Source: Bacteroidota bacterium | Lineage (GTDB): Bacteria > Bacteroidota > Rhodothermia > Rhodothermales > JAHQVL01 | Assembly: GCA_039111535.1 (NCBI GenBank) | Contig: JBCCIM010000037.1 | Span: 1 to 38,436, forward strand | Direction of reading: 5' to 3' | Length of the DNA stretch: 38,436 nucleotides | Shown: positions 24,633-34,229 of the stretch, piece by piece | How positions within the stretch are numbered: the first letter of the stretch is position 1 | Layout of the letters: every line of letters starts with the position of its first letter | Notes under the pieces: model-generated | Seen by the model: only the letters and a program-made list of their open reading frames with translations | Database searches by the model: none | What the model was told of the DNA's origin: nothing | Program-made: the position numbers and the translations under genes

Positions 24633-27600
24633 ATGTCTTTAGTCTTTATGCTTACCGGCCTTCTGCTGCGCGTGATAGCTTTTTTCAAAGCCATCAATAT
24701 GTTGCGCAAAAAAAGGGACTGGCGCCTGATTACATTGTCCGTAATCATTCTAATCACTGTAATAAATATGGTGATTCACCGTGGGGCAACGCTTTCAAAC
24801 TATGATGCTATCCCAGTAGGATTCAGCTTCTCCAGCTTTCTTTATGGCGTGGCATTTCTGGTTGCGGTAAACCTACATGAACGCGTATTGAAGGCCTACA
24901 GTCAACAAAAACGCAAACTTTCAGACCATGTAAATCTGTTCGAGCAGTTTGCCTACTCAGCACCGCTGGCTTGCTTCATATTTCAGGACCAGAAAATTGT
25001 CTTCGCCAATCACGCTGCAACTACACTAACAGGATTTACCCACAAAGAACTCCTGGCACTGGAGCCCCACCTGATAGCTGCGCCAGATTCGCAGGACTAC
25101 CTGGTCAATTTGAACACCAACGATGATGAGATCACCTCGATTGAAATAAGCCTGGAGCTGGCCCACAAAATGGGCGATACGCGGTGGGGACTCGCTTCGT
25201 TTGGCTCTGCAGCCTATAACGGCAAGCCGGCCACCGTGGGCACCATTCTCGATGTGACCAAACAGAAAACTGCAGAACAGGAAATCCAAAAAGCCGAGGA
25301 ACGTATTCGTATTGCTACCAATGCGTCCAACACGGTTGTCTGGGATGTAGATTTAACAACAGAGACTTCGTCACTTGTTGTGCCCGTTAGCCTCGAAAAC
25401 GAATACGACTTTATTGAGGGTATAAGCCGGGAAGAAATTCTACGTTGCGTATATGAGCCCGATCTTCCGGGCATGGAAAAAATTATTGAGGCAAGTTATC
25501 ACGAAAAAACTGGCTTCAATATTGACTACCGCCGGTACAACAAAGCAGGTGAATTACGCTGGTGGCATCTCCAGGGTAAAGCCCAGTTTAACAACGAAGG
25601 CAAACCCGTTCGTCTCTCTGGTACCAGCCGATGTATCCACGAACAAAAGATTGCCGAAGAAGCCGTACAGGAAAACGAAGCCCGGCTGCGCATAGCCACG
25701 GAGATTGCCGGCATTCAGGTATGGGAATGGGAAATTGGCAGCGAAGAAGTCAACCATATTGAAAACGGCGACGACAATGCTTGTAAACAAGTCACAGGCT
25801 ATGCTGACTTTGTTGAACGCTTACACCCAGATCACCGAGAACGCGTAATTGCCAGCGTGACCAATGCCATTACCAATGGGGTTCGATACGAAGAAGAGTT
25901 TTTACTAAGAGACAACAATGGAGAATATTTCTGGCAGTTATCGGTCGGCCAGATTCTCTACAATGAAAACGGCGAACCGGCGCAGATGATTGGCGCTGCG
26001 CTCGATACAACAGAACGCAGACAAAAAGAAGAACTGATCCGTTTCCAGGCTGACTTGCTGGATAAAATTGGACAAAACATTGTCTCGCAAAACAAAAAAG
26101 GCGAGCTCACCTACCTCAATAAGGCCGCACAAAAAGCATTTGGCATTGATCAAACGGGTGGTGGCAACGTGGATATTTCCAATCTCTTGCCAGACAACAA
26201 GCGCATAAAAGGCCATCCGGGCGTAATCGACACCCTACAGCAAGGCGAACAGTGGATTGGTGAAATAACCGCCCATACCCTCTATGGCACCTCGTTTCCT
26301 ATTTTTCTGAGCGCATCCCCATTGTTCGATGAACAAGGCGAATACGACGGCTTTGTAGCGATTTCAACCGACATGAGCGCCTACAAAGAAATTCAGGTGG
26401 CGCTGCAGGATAGCGAAGAACGCCTCCGGCTCGCCCTCGATGCCGCAAGCCTGGTTGTTTGGGATGTTGACCTGACATCCGGCAATGTGGTACACAGCAT
26501 TCCTTCGTCCATTAATGCAATAGAGGCTAAAAAATTCAACTCGATGCAAACCATTCTGAGCAGTTTTCATCCGGGAGACCAGGAGAAAGCTTCTTTTCAG
26601 GTGATGCAATGCATCGAGAAAAACAAACCGCTCTACATTGAGCACCGCTTCATTGATGAACACGGCGCCTTCGATTGGTGGCAAACCAGCGGCAAAATGT
26701 ACAACGACCATGATGGCAATCCTACCCGCATGATCGGTACATCCCAGATGATCACCATCAGAAAAGAAGCTGAACTACAACTGCAACAACGCATGAATCA
26801 GTTGCAGGCGATTTACAACATCGCAGATGCAGTCAACAAAGGAGAATCTCTCGACTCTATTTATCTGACGGCAGCTGACGGCACTAAAAAAGCAATAGGC
26901 GCCAACAGAATAGCCATCTTAATCCTCAATCCAGAAACAGAAGAAATAGAATTTGCTTTCCATGATGGCCTCTCGGCTACCTACAGAGAAGCCATGATGG
27001 ACCATTGCCCCTGGAATGGCACCGAGAAAGAACGTCTGACAGTTTGTGTTTCAGAAGGCGATTTGAATTCTGAACTAGGACCCCTGGCACCATATGCAGC
27101 GGAAGAAGGAATCCTGAGTCTCGGCGCATTCCCCTTGATGCATAAAGACAACTTGCTGGGCAAGTTTATGATATTCTTTGACGACACAGCGGAGGTCCCA
27201 CTTACAGATAGACAGTTTGTATCCCGGATGGCCAACCACGTGACGCTGGCAATTGTCAAATACCGGAATGAAGAAACCCTGAAAGCGCGAACCATTGAGT
27301 TGCAAACCATTGCAGATACCATCCCCGATGCTATTTTCCGGATTGGTGATGACCTCAATATGAAATTCGCCAATAAAACAGTGCTTCAATCTTCCAACAT
27401 GACCATGGAAGAGTTTACAAGGCTCGATGCTTACTCCTTTGGCTGTCCGCCTGATCTCAACAAGGAATGGATTAGCACAATTAAAAAGGTAATCAAAGAA
27501 AAGCGGGCCTATGAACTGGACTTCCAGATCGAGGACCCTGCTGACGGCACCAAACACTTTCAAGCATTGCTGGCCCCAGAGTCTACAACAGAAACGCAGG

Positions 27601-28295
27601 TAGGCTCAGCATTGGCCGTTATCCGAGATATTACAGAAGAGCGGCAGCTACAGCAAACCATCATCGATATCAGTGCGCGCCAGCAACGCAACATTGGCCA
27701 GGACCTTCATGATGAACTCGGACAGTTACTCACCGGTATAGGGTTTAAAATTGCCGGCCTGCAGCGCGACCTTGATGAACTCAACGACGACTGCGCAGAA
27801 CAAAACCGGGACATTAGCCAGCTTGTAGAAAAAGCGATCAGTCAAACGCGTATGCTTGCGGAAGGGCTTAACCCCGTGACGCTCGAAGTGCATGGCATCA
27901 GGGCCGGCCTCGAAAAACTCGCGCTCAATACAGAAAATACGTTCGGCGTCTCCTGCCCGTTTACCTGTGATGAAGACTTTAATATAGAAGACGAAGAAAC
28001 TGCTGTACAGCTGTACCGGATTGGGCAAGAGGCAATCAACAATGCCGTAAAACACGCGAGCCCAACCCAGATAGAAATATCCCTCAAACAAACCAACGGC
28101 AAAGCAGAACTCGTTGTCGAAGACGATGGCAATGGATTTACCCATGCATTGTCGGAGTCTGACGGACATGGACTACGCATTATGAACTACCGCGCACGCG
28201 TTATTGGCGCTGTATTTAGCATCGACACAGTCCCCAAAAAGGGCACTACCGTGCGTTGCACCTTTAAAAATAACACTATAGTGCAGCAGAAATAA
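24633..28295 (+). CDS. Membrane sensor histidine kinase with six PAS and one GAF domain (NarX-type catalytic part)
   Basis: The 1220-aa product begins with about three membrane segments (residues 1-90). Six PAS-like domains follow (roughly 105-220, 225-345, 350-465, 470-590, 600-715 and 890-1010). A GAF domain interrupts them (about 725-885). The catalytic part is of the HisKA_3 class: the phospho-acceptor His 1026 in QDLHDELGQ, then an ATPase domain with QEAINNAVKHA and EDDGNGF. Several PAS domains carry the W-D-V-D or WEWE type start and the DIT/TERR ending. The kinase passes phosphate to the NarL-type regulator encoded 83 bases downstream. The many PAS/GAF modules suggest redox, light or small-ligand sensing, but the signal cannot be read from sequence. 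Confidence 0.92.
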   Translation: MSLVFMLTGLLLRVIAFFKAINMLRKKRDWRLITLSVIILITVINMVIHRGATLSNYDAIPVGFSFSSFLYGVAFLVAVNLHERVLKAYSQQKRKLSDHVNLFEQFAYSAPLACFIFQDQKIVFANHAATTLTGFTHKELLALEPHLIAAPDSQDYLVNLNTNDDEITSIEISLELAHKMGDTRWGLASFGSAAYNGKPATVGTILDVTKQKTAEQEIQKAEERIRIATNASNTVVWDVDLTTETSSLVVPVSLENEYDFIEGISREEILRCVYEPDLPGMEKIIEASYHEKTGFNIDYRRYNKAGELRWWHLQGKAQFNNEGKPVRLSGTSRCIHEQKIAEEAVQENEARLRIATEIAGIQVWEWEIGSEEVNHIENGDDNACKQVTGYADFVERLHPDHRERVIASVTNAITNGVRYEEEFLLRDNNGEYFWQLSVGQILYNENGEPAQMIGAALDTTERRQKEELIRFQADLLDKIGQNIVSQNKKGELTYLNKAAQKAFGIDQTGGGNVDISNLLPDNKRIKGHPGVIDTLQQGEQWIGEITAHTLYGTSFPIFLSASPLFDEQGEYDGFVAISTDMSAYKEIQVALQDSEERLRLALDAASLVVWDVDLTSGNVVHSIPSSINAIEAKKFNSMQTILSSFHPGDQEKASFQVMQCIEKNKPLYIEHRFIDEHGAFDWWQTSGKMYNDHDGNPTRMIGTSQMITIRKEAELQLQQRMNQLQAIYNIADAVNKGESLDSIYLTAADGTKKAIGANRIAILILNPETEEIEFAFHDGLSATYREAMMDHCPWNGTEKERLTVCVSEGDLNSELGPLAPYAAEEGILSLGAFPLMHKDNLLGKFMIFFDDTAEVPLTDRQFVSRMANHVTLAIVKYRNEETLKARTIELQTIADTIPDAIFRIGDDLNMKFANKTVLQSSNMTMEEFTRLDAYSFGCPPDLNKEWISTIKKVIKEKRAYELDFQIEDPADGTKHFQALLAPESTTETQVGSALAVIRDITEERQLQQTIIDISARQQRNIGQDLHDELGQLLTGIGFKIAGLQRDLDELNDDCAEQNRDISQLVEKAISQTRMLAEGLNPVTLEVHGIRAGLEKLALNTENTFGVSCPFTCDEDFNIEDEETAVQLYRIGQEAINNAVKHASPTQIEISLKQTNGKAELVVEDDGNGFTHALSESDGHGLRIMNYRARVIGAVFSIDTVPKKGTTVRCTFKNNTIVQQK

Positions 28296-28378
28296 AAAAA
28301 ATATAGCTACTTTACGCTATAGATTTCACTGATGCCCAACCTTATTTTATTGAGCTAGAACTTAGACCCCAGATCGCA

Positions 28379-29035
28379 ATGGCAATTCGAATTTTTCTTA
28401 TCGATGACCATCCAATTGTGCGCGAAGGCATGGAACGGATGATTGATCGGGAAGCCGACATGGAAGTTTGCGGCGAGAGTGATGGTGGCGATACGACGCT
28501 GGACAAACTTTTGGAGAGCAACCCTGAAGTTGTAGTACTAGACCTTTCACTCAACCAGACGAGTGGCTTTGACCTGATTCACATCATTCAGAATCACTTG
28601 CCCAAAGCTGCTATCATTGTGCTATCGATGCATGATGAGAACCTGTACGCTGAACGTACGCTGCGTGCCGGTGCATCGGGTTACATCATGAAGCAGGAAG
28701 CGCCGGCAAAGGTGCTCAATGCAATTCGCAAAGTAGCCGCCGGCCATGTTTACGTAAGCGAGCAGATTTCCAAACGGTTGCTACAGGGTCTCGTAAAACC
28801 AACCAAGGATAGTCCTGTCGCTACGCTAAGCGACCGCGAGTTTCAGGTATTCCAGTACATCGGCGAAGGCCTGTCACATCAGGAAATTGCCGACCGGTTG
28901 AACCTTAGCATCAAAACTATCGAGTCGCACGTCGAGCGGATCAAGAACAAGCTGGGGCTAAAAAGCGGGCGCGAGTTGCTTCGCCACGCCATGGAGTGGG
29001 TAATCAGAAACCAGGGACCTGTGGGTGTATCCTGA
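28379..29035 (+). CDS. NarL/LuxR-family response regulator
   Basis: The 218-aa product has a receiver domain (acidic pair in LIDDHPIVREG, phosphorylation site Asp 55 in VVLDLSLN, then LSMHDE and the conserved Lys in YIMKQE). The C-terminal LuxR helix-turn-helix (about 150-205) includes LSDREFQVFQYIGEGLSHQE and LNLSIKTIESHV. Phosphorylation by the preceding HisKA_3 kinase should control DNA binding. The pair is convergent with ftsX. No Shine-Dalgarno site is seen before ATG 28379. Targets are unknown. Confidence 0.95.
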   Translation: MAIRIFLIDDHPIVREGMERMIDREADMEVCGESDGGDTTLDKLLESNPEVVVLDLSLNQTSGFDLIHIIQNHLPKAAIIVLSMHDENLYAERTLRAGASGYIMKQEAPAKVLNAIRKVAAGHVYVSEQISKRLLQGLVKPTKDSPVATLSDREFQVFQYIGEGLSHQEIADRLNLSIKTIESHVERIKNKLGLKSGRELLRHAMEWVIRNQGPVGVS

Positions 29036-29053
29036 CTGCAGGATGGCGGGGAC

Positions 29054-29935
29054 CTAGTGTAGCTGTACGTTTCGGATAAACCTGCGGACAGCAAAAGCCG
29101 ACCCTATCCAACCCAGCGCCACGCCGGCAAGGGTTACGCCAACCACAAGCACAATCGTAAGCACCCGGGAGAGCGCCAGTTGTGGCAGATAGGCGGATAA
29201 AAGCGAATAGACTCCTATTACGAGTATACTCGCCAGCATACCTGCAATTAAGCCCTGGAGCACCCCTTCCACAATAAACGGCCGGCGAATAAAAGTATCC
29301 GTTGCCCCTACAAGCTTCATCGTTCTTATCAGGAGCCGGCGGGCATAAATGGTTAAGCGAATCGTATTGGCTACCAGGAAAATTGCCGCCAGAATCACTA
29401 TCGACCCAAGTACAAGGCCAGTGGAATTGAGCATATTCAGGTTCTGATGCACCTTCGCCAGCACAGGCTCGTTAAAAACAACCTCCCCTACCCGATTCCA
29501 GCTCTCAAACTCGGCAATCAGTGCGTTCAAACTGTCTGGATTTGTGTATCGCGATTCAACCTGCACCCGAATAGACGAAGGCAAAAACGGCTCGTCGAAA
29601 AACAATTCAGCCCCTTCACCAAATTCTTCCTGAAAGATCTGGGTTGCCTGATCCGGAGAAATGTAGTCGGCTTTCAGCACCCCAAAGGTGGCTGAAGCAC
29701 GCTCATGCAAAGCGCGAGCACGCGCAACTTCGATGTTGTCATCGAGATACACTTCAAGTTCACCGGCACGTTCTCGCAACCACTCGGATACCTGCCCTGC
29801 CTGGTAGCTGAGAATGGCAAACAATCCGATCAGGACCAGGGCGACGGCCATGGCGCTTGTGGAGGTAAACGTAGCAAACTTTGCCCTGCGAAAGCCGGCA
29901 AGGCCTTCACGCAAACTATAAGGGAGAAAAGACAC
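29054..29935 (-). CDS. ftsX: Cell division protein FtsX
   Basis: The 293-aa product has the FtsX topology: an N-terminal cytoplasmic stretch, membrane helix one (about 25-47), a periplasmic domain (about 50-170) with the usual EVYLDD and SSIRVQVE segments, and three further helices (about 175-200, 225-250, 260-285). The last part contains LVGATDTFIRRPF, typical of the permease. With FtsE it forms a complex that activates cell-wall hydrolases at the septum. No ftsE lies next to it, as is common in Bacteroidota-like genomes (from memory). It is the last gene of a leftward set with pheA and argS, separated from pheA by 179 bases. Confidence 0.93.
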   Translation of the reverse strand: MSFLPYSLREGLAGFRRAKFATFTSTSAMAVALVLIGLFAILSYQAGQVSEWLRERAGELEVYLDDNIEVARARALHERASATFGVLKADYISPDQATQIFQEEFGEGAELFFDEPFLPSSIRVQVESRYTNPDSLNALIAEFESWNRVGEVVFNEPVLAKVHQNLNMLNSTGLVLGSIVILAAIFLVANTIRLTIYARRLLIRTMKLVGATDTFIRRPFIVEGVLQGLIAGMLASILVIGVYSLLSAYLPQLALSRVLTIVLVVGVTLAGVALGWIGSAFAVRRFIRNVQLH

Positions 29936-30114
29936 GATCAGAAAATGCTAATGGTTGATCAGGCGATGTAGCAAACATGCATATACATTCACGCACATAC
30001 AATGCCTAATTTGCTCAGAAGTGCCCAGAAATCCAAATTTATTGGACATGGCGACCAGAATGGTCAGATAACCAGCAGTCGTTGCGAACGACACCGGGTA
30101 AAGAGTTGCAGCAC

Positions 30115-30966
30115 CTACTGGCCAATTTCTGCTCTGGGATAAGAACCCAACACTTTAACATCTGCAGCGATCTCCCCAAGATGACCAAGCGCACGTTTCA
30201 CGCGTTCCTCTTCAACGTTGCCCTGAAGATCGATATAGAACACATACTTCCCCGGGCTCCCGACAAGGGGCCGGCTCTCAATTTTAAACAAGTCCAGGTC
30301 TCTCAAGGCAAACACAGCCAGACTTTTGAATAATGCACCCGGCACATTCTCTTGTACAGCGTACATGACCGATGTCTTCATCGCTTCAGCTGGCAGCCCG
30401 GCAGGTACCGCGTGGGCAGCGCGATCCTGGGTTTGGAGCGCGAGGAACCGGGTGTAATTCTGGTGATCACTTTCAATACCACTGGCGAGAAAGTCGAGCC
30501 CGTATTTTTCGCCGGCGCGGTTGCTTGCAATAGCTGCATGGCCACGAATCTGCTGTTCGGCAACCATTTTGGCTGCACCTGCAGTATCGTAAGCAGGGAC
30601 CACCTCGGCAGCCGAAAGATGCTCACGGATAAAATCCTGACACTGACCGAGCGCCTGGGGATGAGAATAGACGTGCGTAACTTCATCCAGTTTTACGCCT
30701 TTGTTTACAAGCAAATGATGCTGTATACGCAGGTGCCACTCGCCAGTAATCATCAGGTCGTGCCGGCGAAGCAGGTCGTAATTGACATGCACACTGCCAA
30801 AGAGTGAGTTCTCAATCGGGATCACACCACTGTCAACCTCACCGCTTTCGACGCTCCTAAACACGTCATCAAAAGAAACTTTCGGATGCACACCTGCACC
30901 GGGAAATAGCGCATGTACAGCCTCCTCGCTGTAAGCACCCAATTCGCCCTGAAAAGCCACTTTCAT
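30115..30966 (-). CDS. pheA: Prephenate dehydratase
   Basis: The 283-aa enzyme turns prephenate into phenylpyruvate for phenylalanine synthesis. The catalytic domain (about 1-180) starts VAFQGELGAYSEEA and contains the catalytic NYTRFLAL. A C-terminal ACT domain (about 195-275) has the Phe-binding GALFKSLAVF and ESRPLVGSPGKY, so feedback control by phenylalanine is expected. There is no fused chorismate mutase. Start ATG 30966 is supported by GGAGGGG (30974-30980) 7 bases upstream; the longer frame upstream overlaps argS and is not conserved. The gene lies 23 bases after argS. Confidence 0.95.
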   Translation of the reverse strand: MKVAFQGELGAYSEEAVHALFPGAGVHPKVSFDDVFRSVESGEVDSGVIPIENSLFGSVHVNYDLLRRHDLMITGEWHLRIQHHLLVNKGVKLDEVTHVYSHPQALGQCQDFIREHLSAAEVVPAYDTAGAAKMVAEQQIRGHAAIASNRAGEKYGLDFLASGIESDHQNYTRFLALQTQDRAAHAVPAGLPAEAMKTSVMYAVQENVPGALFKSLAVFALRDLDLFKIESRPLVGSPGKYVFYIDLQGNVEEERVKRALGHLGEIAADVKVLGSYPRAEIGQ

Positions 30967-30973
30967 GTTAACA

Positions 30974-30980
30974 CCCCTCC
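30974..30980 (-). promoter_or_regulatory. Ribosome binding site fixing the pheA start
   Basis: Read on the minus strand, GGAGGGG sits 7 bases before ATG 30966. It decides between this start and longer alternatives that reach into argS. Confidence 0.8.
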
Positions 30981-30989
30981 ATCTGAAAC

Positions 30990-32684
30990 TTACATTTTTT
31001 CGGGGGCAGAAATCCCAAGCATGGTCAGGCCATTGCGCAATACAATACGCGTGGCATCTGCCAGCTTCATGCGCGCTGAGGCCAAGGCCGGCTCTTCTCC
31101 AACGATGCGGCATGCATCATAAAAACGCGTAAAGTAGGTGGCCACCTCATTTAGGTAATTGATCAGCCGGTGCGGCTCTTTTGACAATGCTGCGCTCTCA
31201 AGCACGCGCGGCAGTTCCAATAAAGCCTTGATCAACGTTTCTTCAGCTTCATGCCCAAGCAGGGTCAGGTCGGCATCATCCGTAAAATCAAACCCTACCT
31301 CCGAAGCCTTGCGAATAATAGAGCAAATCCGGGCATGTGCATATTGCAGGTAAAAAACCGGATTCTTTTCGCGCGCCTGCTTGGCCAGATCCAGGTCAAA
31401 CTCCAGGTGCGTGTTGGGGGAGCGCATGAGAAAAAAGAAACGCGTTACGTCTTCCCCCACTTCATCCATCAAATCATCCAGGGTTTCGTACGTGGCCTTG
31501 CGGGTGCTCATTTTAACCTGTACACCTCCCCGTACCAGCGTGACAAACTGGTAAATGACCACTTCCACTTTAGACTTATCGTGCCCCAGCACCTCAACGC
31601 CGCTCAACACATCGGGATAGGTCGCGATATGATCCGCACCAAAAACGTCTATGATTTTTGAAAACCCGCGATCAAACTTGTTGGCGTGATAAGCTATATC
31701 AGGCAAACGGTATGTAGGCTCACCACTGCTTTTAATCAGTACTGTGTCTTTGTCTTTTCCGAAAGCCGTTGTTTTAAACCAGGTCGCTCCTTCAGCCTCA
31801 TATGCCAGTTCTTTTTGTTTGAACTGCTTAACCACATCCCAAACAGCGCCCGAATCGTACAGCGTATTCTCGTTAAAGAAAGTGTCCATCTGAATGTTAA
31901 GCCGGCGCAAGGTCGACTCAATTTCCTTGAAAATGGCTTTTTCGGCAGCCTCTTTGAAAACCGACTCACCTTCCTCTTTGAGCAAGGCATCACCATGTGC
32001 TTCAGCCAGTTCACTGGCAATCTCGGTGATGTACGCGCCAAGGTACCCATCGTCGGGAAAAGAGGCCGGGACTTCAACTTCTTCGCCTTCGTTAACTTCG
32101 ATTTGCTTAACCGGCTCGTCTTTGTTGACCAATGCGCGGTATCGGCCCCGTACCGACTGGCCAAGCACGCGCATCTGCCGCCCGGCGTTGTTGAAATAAT
32201 ATTCGCGTGTAACGTCGTACCCCATCCAATCCAACAGGTTGGCAATGGTATCTCCAAGCACAGCATTACGGCCATGCCCAACCGTAAGTGGCCCCGTCGG
32301 GTTGGCACTTACATATTCAACGATGGCGGTCTGGCCGGTACCGTAGTTGGTCCGCCCATATGCATCGCCAGCGGCTAGCAATGCAGCCAATTCATCGGTC
32401 AGGTAGGTACTGGCAAACCTGAAATTCAAAAAGCCGGGGCCCGCAACCTCAATCCCGCTGATGCGGGTTGTGTCTATGGGCTTCTGGCGCAGGCGCTCTG
32501 CCAGGTCTTCTGCGATGGCGCGCGGTGGCTTTCGCAAAAAACGGGCAAGCTTCATTGCTGCATTGCACGACAGATCACCATGCTCGGGATTCTGCGGCGT
32601 CTCCAGCTCTATTTCAAAATCAGCCGGCACGTCGTCGAACGCGCGCAGCACACTTTTCAGTTCGCTTGTAATGTATGCCTTCAT
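30990..32684 (-). CDS. argS: Arginyl-tRNA synthetase
   Basis: The 564-aa class I synthetase charges tRNA-Arg. The N-terminal Arg-tRNA-synthetase domain (about 1-90) is followed by the catalytic core with SANPTGPLTVGHGRNAVLGD (121-145 region). The HIGH signature reads TVGH. The KMSKS region reads KMSTRKATYETL, and a helical anticodon-binding domain completes the C-terminus. ATG 32684 is used; a TTG directly upstream would add one residue. It is followed by pheA on the same strand with a short gap, so the two are likely cotranscribed. Confidence 0.95.
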   Translation of the reverse strand: MKAYITSELKSVLRAFDDVPADFEIELETPQNPEHGDLSCNAAMKLARFLRKPPRAIAEDLAERLRQKPIDTTRISGIEVAGPGFLNFRFASTYLTDELAALLAAGDAYGRTNYGTGQTAIVEYVSANPTGPLTVGHGRNAVLGDTIANLLDWMGYDVTREYYFNNAGRQMRVLGQSVRGRYRALVNKDEPVKQIEVNEGEEVEVPASFPDDGYLGAYITEIASELAEAHGDALLKEEGESVFKEAAEKAIFKEIESTLRRLNIQMDTFFNENTLYDSGAVWDVVKQFKQKELAYEAEGATWFKTTAFGKDKDTVLIKSSGEPTYRLPDIAYHANKFDRGFSKIIDVFGADHIATYPDVLSGVEVLGHDKSKVEVVIYQFVTLVRGGVQVKMSTRKATYETLDDLMDEVGEDVTRFFFLMRSPNTHLEFDLDLAKQAREKNPVFYLQYAHARICSIIRKASEVGFDFTDDADLTLLGHEAEETLIKALLELPRVLESAALSKEPHRLINYLNEVATYFTRFYDACRIVGEEPALASARMKLADATRIVLRNGLTMLGISAPEKM

Positions 32685-32963
32685 CAATCTACCTAAGTGT
32701 CCTTGGGCTCAACACGTCCTGGTTCTGTGTTTGAACCATTCAGGGAAGAAAATCTCCCTGATAACGTACTGCAAAGCGGAAAATCCCTGTCGGTTTCTGC
32801 CTCACGGTATTTTAGAAAATGCACCCGACCATCCTATCCCACCAAATCAGGATTAAAGGGCGATGCGAAGCAAACTATTTACCAATACGCAGAACTCGTC
32901 GGCACCAAATCTCGTACACTCGGCGCACGCACTGACCACGCCTCCAGAACTCGCCCGACATCT

Positions 32964-34229
32964 GTGTCCGATAAGCTACACATAAAGCCTCCTGCACAGG
33001 CCATCAACAGGATCCTTTTCCTGCTTGCAACCTGTGCACTCGGATATATCAGTATGGTTATTTCGGGTGACATACCGATGGAAACTCGGATCATAATTGT
33101 TGCCTATTGTAACTTGTTTGCCATTTGCGTTTTTGCCGCGGCGTTACCGGGTGCACTCATTCCTGACGAAAAACTCTCCTTTCACCAACTGGTAAACACC
33201 TCACCACAACGCCTCTTCAACGACAGATTAGGACAGTGGCAGCCGGTTATCTTGTGCTTACTGATCCCCCCGGTGATTGCTTCGTTTTACGAACCGAGCA
33301 ACCTCGGCGGAGATCTCTTCCAAAAGGCTTTGCTTGTTGCGTTTTCCTGGTTGATTATCGTTGCAACGGGGCTCTACAGTTTTCAGTATTACCTCACGAT
33401 TGGCGCCAAGTCGCAGGCATGGCAAGAGGGGAAAGAGGGCGGATGGTGGGATAACGCCGTAGAATTCAATCCAAAACTGCAGCTTAACCTGCCCCGTGGC
33501 ATGCTGCCGGCGTTGTTTGCTACGGCGCGGGTTTTTGTTGTGGGTATAATACCGCTGGTCGTTGGCCTCAAATTACGCCAGTTTGGTCCCTTGGCGCTTG
33601 TGCTCATACCTGCGGGCCTGGCGCTTGTCTGGACCGTTTTTCGCGCATCAAAACTTCGGCAGTCATTTGACCGCTACTATTACCACACCAACGCATTTTA
33701 TACGGAGTTATTTAAACGCGGCAGCATCAGCATAACCGACCGGGCTCCTGTTTCTTATGACGCTGTATACTGGGTGCCAGCAAAATGGCGTGCCCACACA
33801 TGGGCCAGCTTACTGCAATTTGACCGTGTGCTCCCCGTTGGAAGGTTTATGACCATAGGCGTTGTTGTTTATTGGATTCTCTCCACACAGAACCCACCTG
33901 GGACGCCTGTCAACTCCGCATTTTTACTACTGATGCTCGTCACAAAAAACCTGACGGTGGTTACCCTAACCAAACCTCGACTGGCACCAAACCTGATTGA
34001 AGCGACGTTTCAATCAAAACCTGGCTGGAGTATGACAAGGTTTTTTGTAAACCTGCGCTGGACGATGCCCGCGGGACTCGCCCTCCTCTCGGTTGCCTTT
34101 TTTTCAAGCCAGCTATCTTACCTGACTGTTGGCCTGTGGGTGGCCGTTGATGTGATACTCGCTTTCCTTGCAGCATGGGGCATTACCTACTTCAACCATA
34201 AATTTCAGAGAACCCGCCTTGCAGCCTGA
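32964..34229 (+). CDS. Polytopic membrane protein, likely permease of an ABC transporter
   Basis: A product of about 421 aa (from the start used here) with roughly ten membrane helices and few charged residues. No family was recognised. The next gene encodes an ABC ATPase whose start overlaps this stop codon, so the protein is probably its membrane subunit, as in two-gene ABC exporters. The reading frame is open for about 90 codons further upstream, but that part is rich in Ser, Thr, Arg and Lys and looks non-coding. GTG 32964, just before the first hydrophobic helix, is the likely start, though no Shine-Dalgarno site confirms it. The substrate is unknown. Confidence 0.65.
   Translation: MSDKLHIKPPAQAINRILFLLATCALGYISMVISGDIPMETRIIIVAYCNLFAICVFAAALPGALIPDEKLSFHQLVNTSPQRLFNDRLGQWQPVILCLLIPPVIASFYEPSNLGGDLFQKALLVAFSWLIIVATGLYSFQYYLTIGAKSQAWQEGKEGGWWDNAVEFNPKLQLNLPRGMLPALFATARVFVVGIIPLVVGLKLRQFGPLALVLIPAGLALVWTVFRASKLRQSFDRYYYHTNAFYTELFKRGSISITDRAPVSYDAVYWVPAKWRAHTWASLLQFDRVLPVGRFMTIGVVVYWILSTQNPPGTPVNSAFLLLMLVTKNLTVVTLTKPRLAPNLIEATFQSKPGWSMTRFFVNLRWTMPAGLALLSVAFFSSQLSYLTVGLWVAVDVILAFLAAWGITYFNHKFQRTRLAA

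Noticed and set aside
28302-28321. TATAGC/GCTATA stem between the kinase and regulator genes
   Set aside because: AT-rich and weak, with no T run in the direction of transcription; could be chance.
30078-30092. Palindrome GTCGTT-GCG-AACGAC downstream of pheA
   Set aside because: No T run on the minus strand, so a terminator role is not supported.
30967-31113. N-terminal extension of the prephenate dehydratase frame
   Set aside because: It overlaps argS and is not family-like, and GGAGGGG points to ATG 30966.
32697-32963. N-terminal extension of the ABC permease frame
   Set aside because: About 90 polar residues with no pattern precede the first helix; the segment more likely holds the argS promoter and leader.
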